Below, one piece after another: positions 32,222-40,824 of a stretch of 64,000 bases of DNA (the stretch's first letter is position 1; each line of letters begins with the position of its first letter). The DNA is from Aureimonas mangrovi. Lineage in GTDB: Bacteria; Pseudomonadota; Alphaproteobacteria; Rhizobiales; Rhizobiaceae. The stretch is from assembly GCF_014058705.1 (NCBI RefSeq), contig NZ_CP059692.1, positions 186,001-250,000 on the forward strand, read 5' to 3'. The position numbers and the translations under genes are program-made. The notes beneath the pieces were generated by a model. It did not search any database. It was not told the origin of the DNA and was given only the letters and a program-made list of their open reading frames with translations.

Positions 32222-34453
32222 TCAGAAGCGGTAGGAGACGTTGAGCTTGAAGGCGCGGCCGGGCTCCGAATAGTAAAGGTCCGGCTGCGAAGGGCTCAGC
32301 GGCATATTGGCCGCGTCGTAATAGGTCTGGTCGAGGATGTTGAATACGCCACCGGCGATCTTCAGCCCCGGAAGCGCCTCCGGCTCGTACCAGGCCGTTA
32401 GGTCGACGATGCCGTAGCCCGGCGTCTCGACGCCCTCGTCCACCTTGTCGCGGCGCGCGGCGAGCTTCGTCGACACCTCGCCGCCCCACTGGTTGCGCTC
32501 GTAGCCGAGGGCGAGGATAGCCGTCAACGGCGAGATCGAGTCGAGATAGACGTCGTCGGTGCGGTTGCGGCCCTCGATGTAGGAGAGCGAGCCCCGCGCC
32601 GTCCAGTAGTCCGCGAAGCGAACGAAGCCCCCGAGCTCGACGCCCGAGATCCGCGCATCCGGGATGTTCGTATAGGTCGAGACGCCGCCCTGCGGGTAGA
32701 GCGGATTGCAGTTGACGCGATCCACGAAGCAGGACGGCGAGAGCTGCACCACGTCGATGAAGTTCTCGTAGTCGGTGTGGAAGACGTTGATGTTGGCACC
32801 GTAGGTTTCGCGCTCGAACCTGAGGCCGACATCGAAGCCGTTGCTTGTCTCTGCCTCGAGGTTGGGGTTACCGCCGCGCAGATAGGTGCCGACCGCGCCG
32901 AAGCGCGAGTAGAGCTCGCCCACCGTCGGCGCGCGGAAGCCGCGCGACCATTGGGCGTAGGCGGTCAGCTCGGGCAGGAGGTCGTATTCGACGAGCAGCT
33001 TTGGCGAGACTGCCGTGTCGCTGGACGAAGGCGGCAGCGTGCCATCATACGCGGCGCTTCGCTCGAACTCGGCCGTCAGCTGCGGGTTCTCCTCGTACCA
33101 GTCGAAACGCAGACCCGGCGTGATGCGCAGGCGACCGCCGGCAAGGCCGACCTCGTTCTCGGCGTAGAAGCCGACCGCGCTGCCGTCGACCTCGGGCGTG
33201 TCGGCCTGGTTGGTGTGGAGGTTGTTGCAGGTGGAGACGAAGACGACGCTGCAATTGTCGTAGCCGGCCGAATACTGCGTCGTCGTCGTGGTGCGAAGCT
33301 CCGTGCCGAGCGTCAGCTTCTGCGAAACCTCGCCGGTGATGAAGGTGCGCGAGCCGAAGCCGTTGAAGCCGAAGGATTCCTCATCGTAGCTGTTGTCGCG
33401 CCCATAGGGGCCGACGACCGAGACGGAGCGGTAGGCGTCGACCGTCGAGTTGCGCTCGTCCTTCTGGTAGTAGAGCACGGCCGAGGCCTCGTCGACGAAG
33501 GCCGTGCCGAGTTCCGGCGTCGCGTAGTCGTAGGTGAGCGTGATGCGCTCACGCCTGACGTCCTCGCCCGAGGCATGGTCGCCCGGCCGGTAGTTGTCGC
33601 GCGGGCCGGTTCCCTGCGAGGTCCGCGTGTCGATGTCCTCTTCGCGGCTGAAGATTTCGCCGGTGATGCCGAAGCGATGGCCCTCGCCGGCATATTGGTG
33701 GAGCTTGGCGAGGACGTTGTACTGGTCGTAGTCGAGCGGGTTCGGCGCGGTGCGTGTCGCGCCGTAGCCATCGAAGGTGCCCTGCGTATCCGTCTCGTTG
33801 CCGCCGCGATAGCCGCCCTGCAGGAGCAGGTAGGTATCGCCGTGGCGCACGGCGCCGGCATGGCTCGTGAACCAGCTGTCGTCGGTGGAATCGTAGCCGT
33901 TCTTCGTGAAATAGCCGAGCTGCCGGCCGCCGAGCAGCAGGTCCTCGGGGTCCAGCGTGCGCAGCGCCAGAACGCCGCCGAGCGCGCCCGAGCCGAGCAT
34001 CGGGTCGGCGCCGCGCGTCAGGTCGAGCGCCGACAGCGTGTTGAAGTCGAAGCTGTCGGCACCGCCGGTCGCGCCGCGTGTCGCGTCCGCCAGATAGGGC
34101 ACGCGGATGCCGTCGATCGTGGTCAGGACACGCGGCCCCTCAAGGCCGCGGATGTTCACCGAACGCGTGTTGCGGTTGAAGGTGACGCCGGCCTCCTGGC
34201 TGCGGCCGAGATCGTCGATGGAATCGATGAGCTGGTTGTCGATCGTCTCACGCGTGGTCGTCGAGGTCGTCACGGTTCCGGCCGCGCCATCCTGAGCGCC
34301 CTCGGTGCCCGCATCCACCACCACTTCGCGCAGGACGACCGTGCCGTCCGGCGCTTCTTCGGCCACCGTCTGCACGGTCTGGGCGCTGGCCGCGCCCACC
34401 GAAAGCGCGCCGAAAGCCGCGCCGATCCACAATCCGGCCAATACCCTGTTCAT
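32222..34453 (-). CDS. hmuR: TonB-dependent haem/haemoglobin receptor
   Basis: Outer-membrane beta-barrel (743 aa) for energy-dependent uptake of haem or haem proteins. A signal peptide ends at ASAQT. The plug domain (about 60-180) contains RSVNIRGLEGPRVLTTIDGIR, typical of the haemoglobin/transferrin/lactoferrin receptor family. The barrel ends in the expected aromatic C-terminus SYRF. A barrel segment with YAQWSRGFRAPTVGELYSRFG is characteristic of haem receptors of the HmuR/BhuR/ShmR group. It diverges from hmuT, sharing a control region with Irr-like palindromes. Confidence 0.9.
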   Translation of the reverse strand: MNRVLAGLWIGAAFGALSVGAASAQTVQTVAEEAPDGTVVLREVVVDAGTEGAQDGAAGTVTTSTTTRETIDNQLIDSIDDLGRSQEAGVTFNRNTRSVNIRGLEGPRVLTTIDGIRVPYLADATRGATGGADSFDFNTLSALDLTRGADPMLGSGALGGVLALRTLDPEDLLLGGRQLGYFTKNGYDSTDDSWFTSHAGAVRHGDTYLLLQGGYRGGNETDTQGTFDGYGATRTAPNPLDYDQYNVLAKLHQYAGEGHRFGITGEIFSREEDIDTRTSQGTGPRDNYRPGDHASGEDVRRERITLTYDYATPELGTAFVDEASAVLYYQKDERNSTVDAYRSVSVVGPYGRDNSYDEESFGFNGFGSRTFITGEVSQKLTLGTELRTTTTTQYSAGYDNCSVVFVSTCNNLHTNQADTPEVDGSAVGFYAENEVGLAGGRLRITPGLRFDWYEENPQLTAEFERSAAYDGTLPPSSSDTAVSPKLLVEYDLLPELTAYAQWSRGFRAPTVGELYSRFGAVGTYLRGGNPNLEAETSNGFDVGLRFERETYGANINVFHTDYENFIDVVQLSPSCFVDRVNCNPLYPQGGVSTYTNIPDARISGVELGGFVRFADYWTARGSLSYIEGRNRTDDVYLDSISPLTAILALGYERNQWGGEVSTKLAARRDKVDEGVETPGYGIVDLTAWYEPEALPGLKIAGGVFNILDQTYYDAANMPLSPSQPDLYYSEPGRAFKLNVSYRF

Positions 34454-34746
34454 AACGAAGACCCCTCTGAATGCACCCCGGACATTCCTCAGCGGCGATC
34501 CCCCCAGATCGTCGACCTTTGAATCGTTCCAGATTTAGACTTGACGCACGGTCACAAAACGGCCGTCTATTGCGAGTCATCAATTAGAGTCAACTTACAA
34601 TTTGCTTTCTGGAGACGTTTCAATCTAGACTTACTCTAATCTGGAACGGTTCTAGACTTGTTTATCGTGCGTATTTGCTTGACGCATGAAAGTCGATGGG
34701 CCTATCGAGGCGCCATCGTCCCCGCCCTCCAGCCCAAGGAGCCACG
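34454..34746. promoter_or_regulatory. AT-rich divergent control region, haem receptor and hmuT
   Basis: 293 bp, clearly AT-richer than its surroundings, with no gene. Two related elements sit on opposite strands: TCTGGAACGATTC (minus strand, 34533-34521) and the near-perfect dyad TCTGGAACGGTTCTAGA (34640-34656). They share 12 of 13 bases and resemble the iron control element bound by Irr in Rhizobiales. CTAGACTT or TTAGACTT recurs three times and CTTGACGCA twice. Promoters for both operons must lie here, but -10 boxes are weak and not assigned. Confidence 0.55.
34640..34656. promoter_or_regulatory. Irr-like iron control element (ICE)
   Basis: Near palindrome TCTGGAACGGTTCTAGA: seven of eight arm positions match around a central G. 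Its form agrees with the TTTAGAA-n-TTCTAAA type of site used by Irr in Rhizobiales. It lies about 90 bp upstream of hmuT, inside the AT-rich divergent region. The assignment to Irr rather than RirA or Fur is inference. Confidence 0.4.
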
Positions 34747-35607
34747 ATGCGCTCTCGTCTTCTCGCCGGCTTCGCCCTCGCCGCAGCGCTCGGAACGGCG
34801 CCGGCCTTCGCGCAGTCCGTCGCGTCGCCCGAGCGCATCGTCTCCATCGGGGGCGCCGTCACCGAAATCCTCTACGCGCTCGGCGAGGAAGATCGCGTGG
34901 TCGCGGTCGATACGACGAGCCTTTTCCCGCCGCGCGCGCTGGCCGAGAAACCCGATGTCGGCTACATGCGCGCGCTTTCCGCCGAAGGGGTGCTCGCGCT
35001 CTCGCCGGATCTCATCCTGATGGACGAGGGCGCCGGCCCGCCGGAGGCCGTTGCGCTGATCGACCAGGCGGGCGTTGCCACGCAGCACGTGCCGACCGGG
35101 CTGACGGTCGAGGATCTGCTGGCCAAGATCCGCGCGGTCTCGCAGGCTGTCGGCGAGGAGGAGGCCGGCGAGGCGATGGCCGGCGAGGTCGCCGAAAAGT
35201 TCGCGGCGCTCGATGCCGATCTCGCCAATGTCGGCGAGAAGAAGCGCGTCCTCTTCATCCTTTCCCTCGCGGACGGGCGGCCGAACGCGGCGGGCAGCGG
35301 AACCGGCGCCGATGCCGTGATCCGGATGGCCGGCGCGGAAAACGTCTTCGGCGACGTCGAGGGCTACAAGGCGCTGTCGAGCGAGGCCGCAGCCGCACTC
35401 GCGCCCGACGTGATCCTCGTGGTCAGCCGGGGCGGCTCGACCGTTGATCCGCTGTCCGTGCCGGCTCTCGCAGCAACGCCCGCCGGCCAGGCCAACGCCG
35501 TGATCAGCATGGACGCGCTCTACCTCCTCGGCTTCGGCCCGCGCACGCCGGACGCGGTACGCGAGCTCGCGGCCCAGCTCTATCCCGAGGCGGGCCTTGC
35601 CCGCTGA
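34747..35607 (+). CDS. hmuT: Periplasmic haemin-binding protein
   Basis: Substrate-binding component (286 aa) of the haem ABC importer. The start at 34747 follows AAGGAGCCACG and is followed by a signal peptide ending at AFAQS. The mature protein opens ERIVSIGGAVTEILYALGEEDRVVAVD, typical of HmuT/BtuF folds, and contains DVGYMRALSAEGVLALSPDLIL, where the Tyr is a common haem ligand. It receives haem from the divergent receptor and passes it to the downstream permease. Its stop overlaps the start region of hmuU. Confidence 0.93.
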   Translation: MRSRLLAGFALAAALGTAPAFAQSVASPERIVSIGGAVTEILYALGEEDRVVAVDTTSLFPPRALAEKPDVGYMRALSAEGVLALSPDLILMDEGAGPPEAVALIDQAGVATQHVPTGLTVEDLLAKIRAVSQAVGEEEAGEAMAGEVAEKFAALDADLANVGEKKRVLFILSLADGRPNAAGSGTGADAVIRMAGAENVFGDVEGYKALSSEAAAALAPDVILVVSRGGSTVDPLSVPALAATPAGQANAVISMDALYLLGFGPRTPDAVRELAAQLYPEAGLAR

Positions 35608-36694
35608 GGCGACAGCCGGCGCCCCCGCCGCCGCGCGTCTTCGTCTTGCGGGAGACCGCAGCGCGCGCGCCCGGGTCGCCATGGCGCTTCTCGGCCTCCT
35701 CCTCGTCGTCTCCGCGCTCGGCGCGCTCGCCGTCGGCCCGGCCATGCTGCCGCCCGGCACGGTCGCGCGCATCCTGCTGGCAGGCCCGAACGGGCAGGCT
35801 TCCAGCCTCGCCGACACGGTGATCGTCTGGCAGATCCGCCTGCCGCGCATGCTTCTCGGCGCCCTCGTCGGGGCCTCGCTCGCCACCGTCGGGGCCATGA
35901 TGCAGGGGCTCTTCCGCAATCCGCTGGCCGATCCCGGCCTCGTCGGTGTCTCGGGGGGCGCCGCCTTCGCGGCGGTCGCCACGATCGTCCTGTCGGGCTC
36001 GGTGCTCGCACCCTTCGCGGCCCTCTTCGGCATCTGGGCGCTGCCCGTCGCGGCCTTCTTCGGAGGCCTTGCCGCCACGCTCCTCATCTACCGCATCGGC
36101 ACGCGCGCCGGGCGCTCCTCCATGGCGCTGATGCTGCTCGCGGGCATCGCGCTCGGCGCCTTCGCGGGCGCCGGCACGGGCTTCCTCGTCTTCATGAGCG
36201 ACGACGACCAGCTTCGCACCCTCACCTTCTGGAGCCTCGGGGGCCTGGGCGGCGCGACATGGGGCAAGCTTGCGGCCGGCGCGCCGATGATGGTCGCGGC
36301 CCTCCTCCTGGCGCCGCTCGTCGCGCGCGGTCTGAACGGCATCGTGCTCGGCGAGGCGGAGGCCTACCATCTCGGCGTCGACGTACAGCGCCTGAAGCGC
36401 TTGACGATCGTGCTCGTCGCGCTCGCCACGGGCGCGGCCGTCGCGGTGTCGGGCGCCATCGGCTTCGTCGGCATCGTCGTGCCGCACCTCCTGCGCCTTG
36501 CCATCGGGCCGGACCATCGCGCGCTGCTGCCGGCCTCGGCGCTTGCGGGCGCAAGCCTGCTTCTGGTGGCGGACATGGCCGCGCGCACGCTCGTCGCGCC
36601 GGCCGAGCTGCCGATCGGCATCCTGACGGCCGCCATCGGCGCGCCGGTCTTCCTGTGGATCCTCCTGCGCCGCCGGGGCCTCGCCGATGTCTGA
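35597..36694 (+). CDS. hmuU: Haem ABC transporter permease, FecCD family
   Basis: Polytopic inner-membrane permease (365 aa) with about ten predicted spans. Characteristic segments are WQIRLPRMLLGALVGASLATVGAMMQGLFRNPLADPGLVGVSGGAA and GAIGFVGIVVPHLLRL, where the ATPase docks. The start used is a TTG at 35597 overlapping hmuT by 11 bp; an ATG at 35681 (MALLGLLLVVSA) is an alternative that drops a basic leader. It sits between hmuT and hmuV, all tightly packed. Confidence 0.92.
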   Translation: MPAEATAGAPAAARLRLAGDRSARARVAMALLGLLLVVSALGALAVGPAMLPPGTVARILLAGPNGQASSLADTVIVWQIRLPRMLLGALVGASLATVGAMMQGLFRNPLADPGLVGVSGGAAFAAVATIVLSGSVLAPFAALFGIWALPVAAFFGGLAATLLIYRIGTRAGRSSMALMLLAGIALGAFAGAGTGFLVFMSDDDQLRTLTFWSLGGLGGATWGKLAAGAPMMVAALLLAPLVARGLNGIVLGEAEAYHLGVDVQRLKRLTIVLVALATGAAVAVSGAIGFVGIVVPHLLRLAIGPDHRALLPASALAGASLLLVADMAARTLVAPAELPIGILTAAIGAPVFLWILLRRRGLADV

Positions 36695-37487
36695 GGCGAA
36701 TACGATCTGGCTCGAAGGGGCGAGCGTGCGCCACCGCACGCATCTCGCCCTCGCCCCGACCGATATCGCGATAAGGGCCGGCGAGCTCACCGTCGTCGTG
36801 GGTCCGAACGGCGCCGGCAAGTCGACGCTCCTGAAACTGATGACCGGCGAGCACGCCGCCGACGGTGGCCGCGTCCTCATCGACGGCGAGGACGTTTCCC
36901 GCCTCTCGCCTCTCGCCCTGTCGCGCCGGCGCGCGGTGCTGCCGCAGAGTTCGGCGCTCGCCTTTCCGTTCACGGTCGCCGAAGTCGTGCGCCTCGGCCT
37001 GGAAGCCGGCGGGCGCGGCGGGCGGGCCGCAGACATCCTCGCCGCGCTGTCGCGCGTCGACCTCGCGGGCTTTTCGGGACGGTTCTACCAGGAGCTGTCC
37101 GGCGGCGAGCAGCAGCGTGTGCATCTGGCGCGCGTCCTGTGCCAGATCGGCGCGCCGGTGCATGGCGGGCGGGCGCGCTTCCTGTTCCTCGACGAGCCGA
37201 TCTCCTCGCTCGACATCCGCCACCAGCTTGCAGTCCTTGCCATCGCCCGCGATTTCGCGCGCGGCGGCGGCGGGGTCGTCGCGGTGCTGCACGACCTGAA
37301 CCTCTCCGCCGGCTTCGCCGACCGCATCGTCGTCCTGTCGAAAGGCGAGGTGGCGGCGGACGGCGCGCCCGGCGCGGTCCTCACCGACGCGCTCCTGCAA
37401 AGCGTCTTCGGCGTGTCGATCGGCGTGCGCGCCGTGCCGGACGCCCCCACACCCTTCATCCTGCCGCAGGTCGCGGCCGCCTTCTGA
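36687..37487 (+). CDS. hmuV: Haem ABC transporter ATP-binding protein
   Basis: Cytosolic ATPase (266 aa). Walker A GPNGAGKST is at 39-47, the ABC signature is ELSGGEQQRVHLARVL, and Walker B is FLFLDEPISSLD followed by the switch His in VLHDLNLS. These residues match HmuV of Rhizobiales and Yersinia. The start overlaps hmuU by 8 bp. It drives haem import through HmuU. Confidence 0.94.
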   Translation: MSEANTIWLEGASVRHRTHLALAPTDIAIRAGELTVVVGPNGAGKSTLLKLMTGEHAADGGRVLIDGEDVSRLSPLALSRRRAVLPQSSALAFPFTVAEVVRLGLEAGGRGGRAADILAALSRVDLAGFSGRFYQELSGGEQQRVHLARVLCQIGAPVHGGRARFLFLDEPISSLDIRHQLAVLAIARDFARGGGGVVAVLHDLNLSAGFADRIVVLSKGEVAADGAPGAVLTDALLQSVFGVSIGVRAVPDAPTPFILPQVAAAF

Positions 37488-37498
37488 GGAACCTCACC

Positions 37499-38545
37499 TT
37501 GTCCGATACCGCCCCGTTCAGCGAAAACACCGTCCCCTTCTACGCCACCGGCAGGCGCTCGCGCGATCTGGCGAAAGAGCTCGACCTTTCGGAAGCGGGC
37601 CTCCTCGCACGCCACGACGGCCCGGAGGTCGTACGGCTGCGCCCGGAGATGGCCGCTATCCTGGAGGCGCTGCCCGCGTTGGGCGAGGTGATGGCGCTGA
37701 CGCGCAACGAGGCCGCCGTCCACGAGATCGTCGGCACCTTTGGCGGCATTTCCATCTCCGGCGCGATGGGCCTCGTCGTCCACCCGCCGCTCGACCTGCG
37801 CCTGTTCCTCAAGCACTGGCACCACGCCTATGCGCTGGAACTGCCGGACGAGAAGGGCCCTCGCCGCTCGATCCAGATCTTCGACGCGGCCGGCGAGGCG
37901 GTGATCAAGATCCATCTGCGCCCGGCCTCGGACGCGGCAGCCTTCGCCTCCCTCGTCGAGCGTTTTCGCGCGCCGGCCGGCGAGGAGCCGCCCGCCTTCG
38001 AGCCCTATGACGACACGCGCCCGGCTGAGCCGAGCGCCGAGGAGGCCGAAGCCTTCCGCACGGCCTTCGCCGGCATGGCGGATGTCCACGAATTCGTGCC
38101 GCTCCTGCGCCGCCACGGGCTTGACCGGCGCGGCGCGCTGCCCCTGATGGGCGAGGCGAACGTGCGCGCGCTGGCGCCGGGCGCGGCGCGCGCCGTCCTG
38201 GAAGGCGCCGCCGAAGAGAAGCTGCCGATCATGGTCTTCGTCGGCAATCGCGGCTGCATCCAGATCCACACCGGCCCGGTCGAGCGGATCAAGGCGATGG
38301 GGCCGTGGATCAACGTGCTCGACCCCGGCTTCGACCTGCATCTGCGCGAGGATCTGATCGCCGAGGCCTTCGCGGTCAGGAAGCCGACGGCCCACGGCCA
38401 CCTCACCTCGATCGAGCTCTACGACGCGGCCGGAACGCTGATCCTTCAGTTCTTCGGCGTGCGCGAGCGCGCCGCGCCCGAGGACGAGCGCTGGCGCGCC
38501 CTCGTCGCCGATCTGCCGGCTGCAGAGCGCGTCGCCGCCGAGTAA
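37499..38545 (+). CDS. hmuS: Haemin-degrading / haem-trafficking factor HmuS
   Basis: 348-aa cytosolic protein of the HmuS/HemS/ChuS family, built of two similar halves (first half with WHHAYALELPDEKGPRRSIQIFD, second with GNRGCIQIHTGPVERIK and WINVLDPGFDLHL). Family members bind incoming haem and hand it on or cleave it. It starts at a TTG at 37499, eight bases after GAGGA, because the reading frame upstream lies inside hmuV and the conserved N-terminus begins here. It is the last gene of hmuTUVS. Confidence 0.88.
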   Translation: MSDTAPFSENTVPFYATGRRSRDLAKELDLSEAGLLARHDGPEVVRLRPEMAAILEALPALGEVMALTRNEAAVHEIVGTFGGISISGAMGLVVHPPLDLRLFLKHWHHAYALELPDEKGPRRSIQIFDAAGEAVIKIHLRPASDAAAFASLVERFRAPAGEEPPAFEPYDDTRPAEPSAEEAEAFRTAFAGMADVHEFVPLLRRHGLDRRGALPLMGEANVRALAPGAARAVLEGAAEEKLPIMVFVGNRGCIQIHTGPVERIKAMGPWINVLDPGFDLHLREDLIAEAFAVRKPTAHGHLTSIELYDAAGTLILQFFGVRERAAPEDERWRALVADLPAAERVAAE

Positions 38546-38549
38546 GTGA

Positions 38550-39206
38550 TCAAGCGCCCGGCGGGCCTTGTCGCTCGCCGGGCGCGCCGTAGCGCAGGCC
38601 GTCCATAAGAAGCCCGACGAGGCGCTGCGAGCGCTCGCGCCACTGCGGCCCGTCCGAGGCCGAGTAGATGCTCGAAAGCGCGTGCATCACGTCGCCGGAA
38701 TCGGCGTCGGCGCGGATCGCCCCGGCCGCCGCAGCCGCCTCGACGAGGCCGCCCAGCGCCTGCGGTATCAGCCCCGAGGTCTGCGCGAACAGCGGCGAGT
38801 TGGATTCCATCAGCCGCTTCAGGCTTTCGCGCATGCCACGCTTGGTGGCCATGTAGTCCACGAAGCGCTGCATCCAGAGCGCCAGCGCCGCATCCGGCGC
38901 ATGCGCCTCGCCCAGCGTGACGGCGGCTGCCGCCAATGCCTCCACCTCGCGGCGATAGGCAGCCTCCACCAAGGCTTCGCGCGTCGGGAAATGGCGGTAG
39001 AGCGTGCCGATGCCGACACCCGCCTCCCGAGCGATCCCCTCCAGCGAGGTTTCCACGCCGTCCCGCGCGAAGGCCTGTGTCGCCACCGCCATCAGCCTGT
39101 CGCGGTTGGCGCGCGCGTCGGCGCGCAACGGCCGCGCCGCCTTTCCCGCTCCCGGACCGGATGCCGGCGTCTTGCCCTCGCCGCTGTTTCTTGGAATCTT
39201 TCTCAT
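38550..39206 (-). CDS. TetR family transcriptional regulator
   Basis: 218 aa. The N-terminal helix-turn-helix (about 27-75) includes RDRLMAVATQAFARDGVETSLEGIAREAGVGIGTLYRHFPTREAL, the classic TetR DNA-binding unit; the ligand-binding C-terminal part ends ERSQRLVGLLMDGLRYGAPG, similar to the AcrR/YbiH type. The first 25 residues are Gly/Ala-rich and the exact start is uncertain. It is divergent from the aldehyde oxidoreductase genes, which it probably represses. Confidence 0.88.
   Translation of the reverse strand: MRKIPRNSGEGKTPASGPGAGKAARPLRADARANRDRLMAVATQAFARDGVETSLEGIAREAGVGIGTLYRHFPTREALVEAAYRREVEALAAAAVTLGEAHAPDAALALWMQRFVDYMATKRGMRESLKRLMESNSPLFAQTSGLIPQALGGLVEAAAAAGAIRADADSGDVMHALSSIYSASDGPQWRERSQRLVGLLMDGLRYGAPGERQGPPGA
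38554..38585. other. GC-rich hairpin at the hmuS/tetR convergent ends
   Basis: Perfect 10-bp inverted repeat GCGCCCGGCG (38554-38563) and CGCCGGGCGC (38576-38585), without a T-run. It overlaps the last codons of the convergent TetR gene. A role in terminating hmu transcripts is plausible but unproven. Confidence 0.4.
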
Positions 39207-39343
39207 CGAACCTTGAACCGCGGTGCGCCGGGTCTATCTCCAGTGCAAGCGGAGGCCCCTCCGCTTATCGATGTCCGCCCTCGCGCCCGCCACAGCCGCC
39301 GGGCCGCGCCGGGCGATGCGATCGCATCATGGGGACGATGTTC

Positions 39344-39844
39344 ATGGACCATATTCGACAGATCGAGCTTTCGATCAACGGCGCCGCGCACGCGATGTCC
39401 GTCGAGCCGCGCGTCACGCTTCTCGACGCGCTGCGCGAAAGGGCCGCTCTCACCGGGACCAAGAAGGGCTGCGACCACGGCCAGTGCGGCGCCTGCACCG
39501 TGCATGTCGACGGAGAGCGCACGCTCGCCTGCCTGACGCTCGCCGTTCAGGCGGAAGGGCGCGAGATCACCACGATCGAGGGCCTGGCGGACGGCGACGG
39601 CGTGCTCCACCGCGTTCAGCAGGCCTTCCTGGAGGAAGACGCCTTCCAGTGCGGCTACTGCACGCCCGGCCAGATCATGTCGGCCGTCGCCTGCATCCGC
39701 GAGGGCCACACGGGCTCGGACGCCGAGATCCGCGAATACATGGCCGGCAACCTGTGCCGCTGCGGCGCCTATAACGGCATCGTCGCCGCCGTGCGCAAGG
39801 CGGCCGGAACGCATGCCGCCGAAACGAAGGTAGAGGCCGCATGA
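39344..39844 (+). CDS. paoA: Molybdenum aldehyde oxidoreductase, [2Fe-2S] subunit (PaoA-like)
   Basis: 166-aa small subunit of the xanthine oxidase family. It has the plant-ferredoxin-type cluster cysteines Cys43, Cys48, Cys51 and Cys63 (CDHGQCGACTVHVDG) and the second cluster Cys103, Cys106, Cys138 and Cys140 (QCGYCTPGQ, LCRCGAY). In-frame Mets at 39329 and 39338 are alternative starts. E. coli PaoA has a Tat leader; none is visible here, so the enzyme is probably cytosolic. The stop overlaps the FAD-subunit start by four bases. Confidence 0.9.
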   Translation: MDHIRQIELSINGAAHAMSVEPRVTLLDALRERAALTGTKKGCDHGQCGACTVHVDGERTLACLTLAVQAEGREITTIEGLADGDGVLHRVQQAFLEEDAFQCGYCTPGQIMSAVACIREGHTGSDAEIREYMAGNLCRCGAYNGIVAAVRKAAGTHAAETKVEAA

Positions 39845-40824
39845 TCGACTTCGACTATGCCCGCGCGGCCAGCCTGAAGGACGCCAGCGCCCGCAGTGCC
39901 GAGCCCGGCGCGATGCTGCTCGCCGGCGGCACCACGCTCGTCGATCTCGCCAAGCTTGACGTCCTGCGCCCGAGTCTCCTCGTCGACATTACCCGTCTTC
40001 CCGGCCTCGACGCCGTCGAACACGGGGCGGACGGCGTCACGCTCGGCGCCATCGCCACGATGGGACGCGTGGCGGCAGACCCGCGCATGCAGGCCGACTA
40101 TCCGGCGCTGGCGGAATCGCTCCAGCTCGCCGCCTCCGCCCAGCTTCGCAACATGGCGACGCTCGCGGGCAATCTCATGCAGCGGACCCGCTGCTCCTAC
40201 TATCGCGATCCCGCCGCCTACCCGGCCTGCAACAAGCGCGAGCCGGGCTCGGGCTGCTCGGCGCTGGAAGGCCCGGCCGGCGCCCATGCCGTCCTCGGTG
40301 CCAGTCCGTCCTGCATCGCGCTTTATCCGGGCGATTTCGCCGTCGCGCTGACGGCGCTGGACGCGCTCATCCGCACAGACCGGCGGGCGCTTCCCGTCGC
40401 CGACCTCTTCCTCGAGCCCGGCGACACGCCGCAGCGCGAGACGGTGCTGGAGCCCGGCGAGGTGATCACCGCCATCGAGGTCGCGCGCACCAAGCTCGCG
40501 GCCCGCTCCACCTATCTGAAGGTGCGTGAGCGCCAGTCCTACGAGTTCGCCTCGGCGAGCGCGGCCGTGGCGCTGGAGCTGGAGGAGGACGGGCGCACGG
40601 TGCGCCAGGCGCGCGTCGCGCTCGGCGGCGTCGCCACGCGCCCGTGGCGCGCGGTCGCCGTCGAGAAGGCGCTTGCCGGACGCACGCTGAGCGAGGCGAC
40701 CGTCCGCGAGGCAAGCGCGCTTGCGATGGAGGGGGCCGTGCCCGTCGAGGGCAGCGCCTGGAAGATCGAACTCGTCCCCCGCGTCGTCGCGCGCGCCATA
40801 ATGAAGATCGGAGGCCTGCAATGA
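39841..40824 (+). CDS. paoB: Molybdenum aldehyde oxidoreductase, FAD subunit (PaoB-like)
   Basis: 327-aa FAD-binding subunit, fold of the CO dehydrogenase medium chain. AMLLAGGTTLVDLAK near the N-terminus and NMATLAGNLMQRTRC bind FAD. Cys118, Cys130, Cys139 and Cys158 fit the extra [4Fe-4S] cluster loop (RTRCSYYRD, PACNKREPGSGC) that distinguishes PaoB from ordinary xanthine dehydrogenase medium subunits. It overlaps both neighbours by ATGA. Confidence 0.9.
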   Translation: MIDFDYARAASLKDASARSAEPGAMLLAGGTTLVDLAKLDVLRPSLLVDITRLPGLDAVEHGADGVTLGAIATMGRVAADPRMQADYPALAESLQLAASAQLRNMATLAGNLMQRTRCSYYRDPAAYPACNKREPGSGCSALEGPAGAHAVLGASPSCIALYPGDFAVALTALDALIRTDRRALPVADLFLEPGDTPQRETVLEPGEVITAIEVARTKLAARSTYLKVRERQSYEFASASAAVALELEEDGRTVRQARVALGGVATRPWRAVAVEKALAGRTLSEATVREASALAMEGAVPVEGSAWKIELVPRVVARAIMKIGGLQ

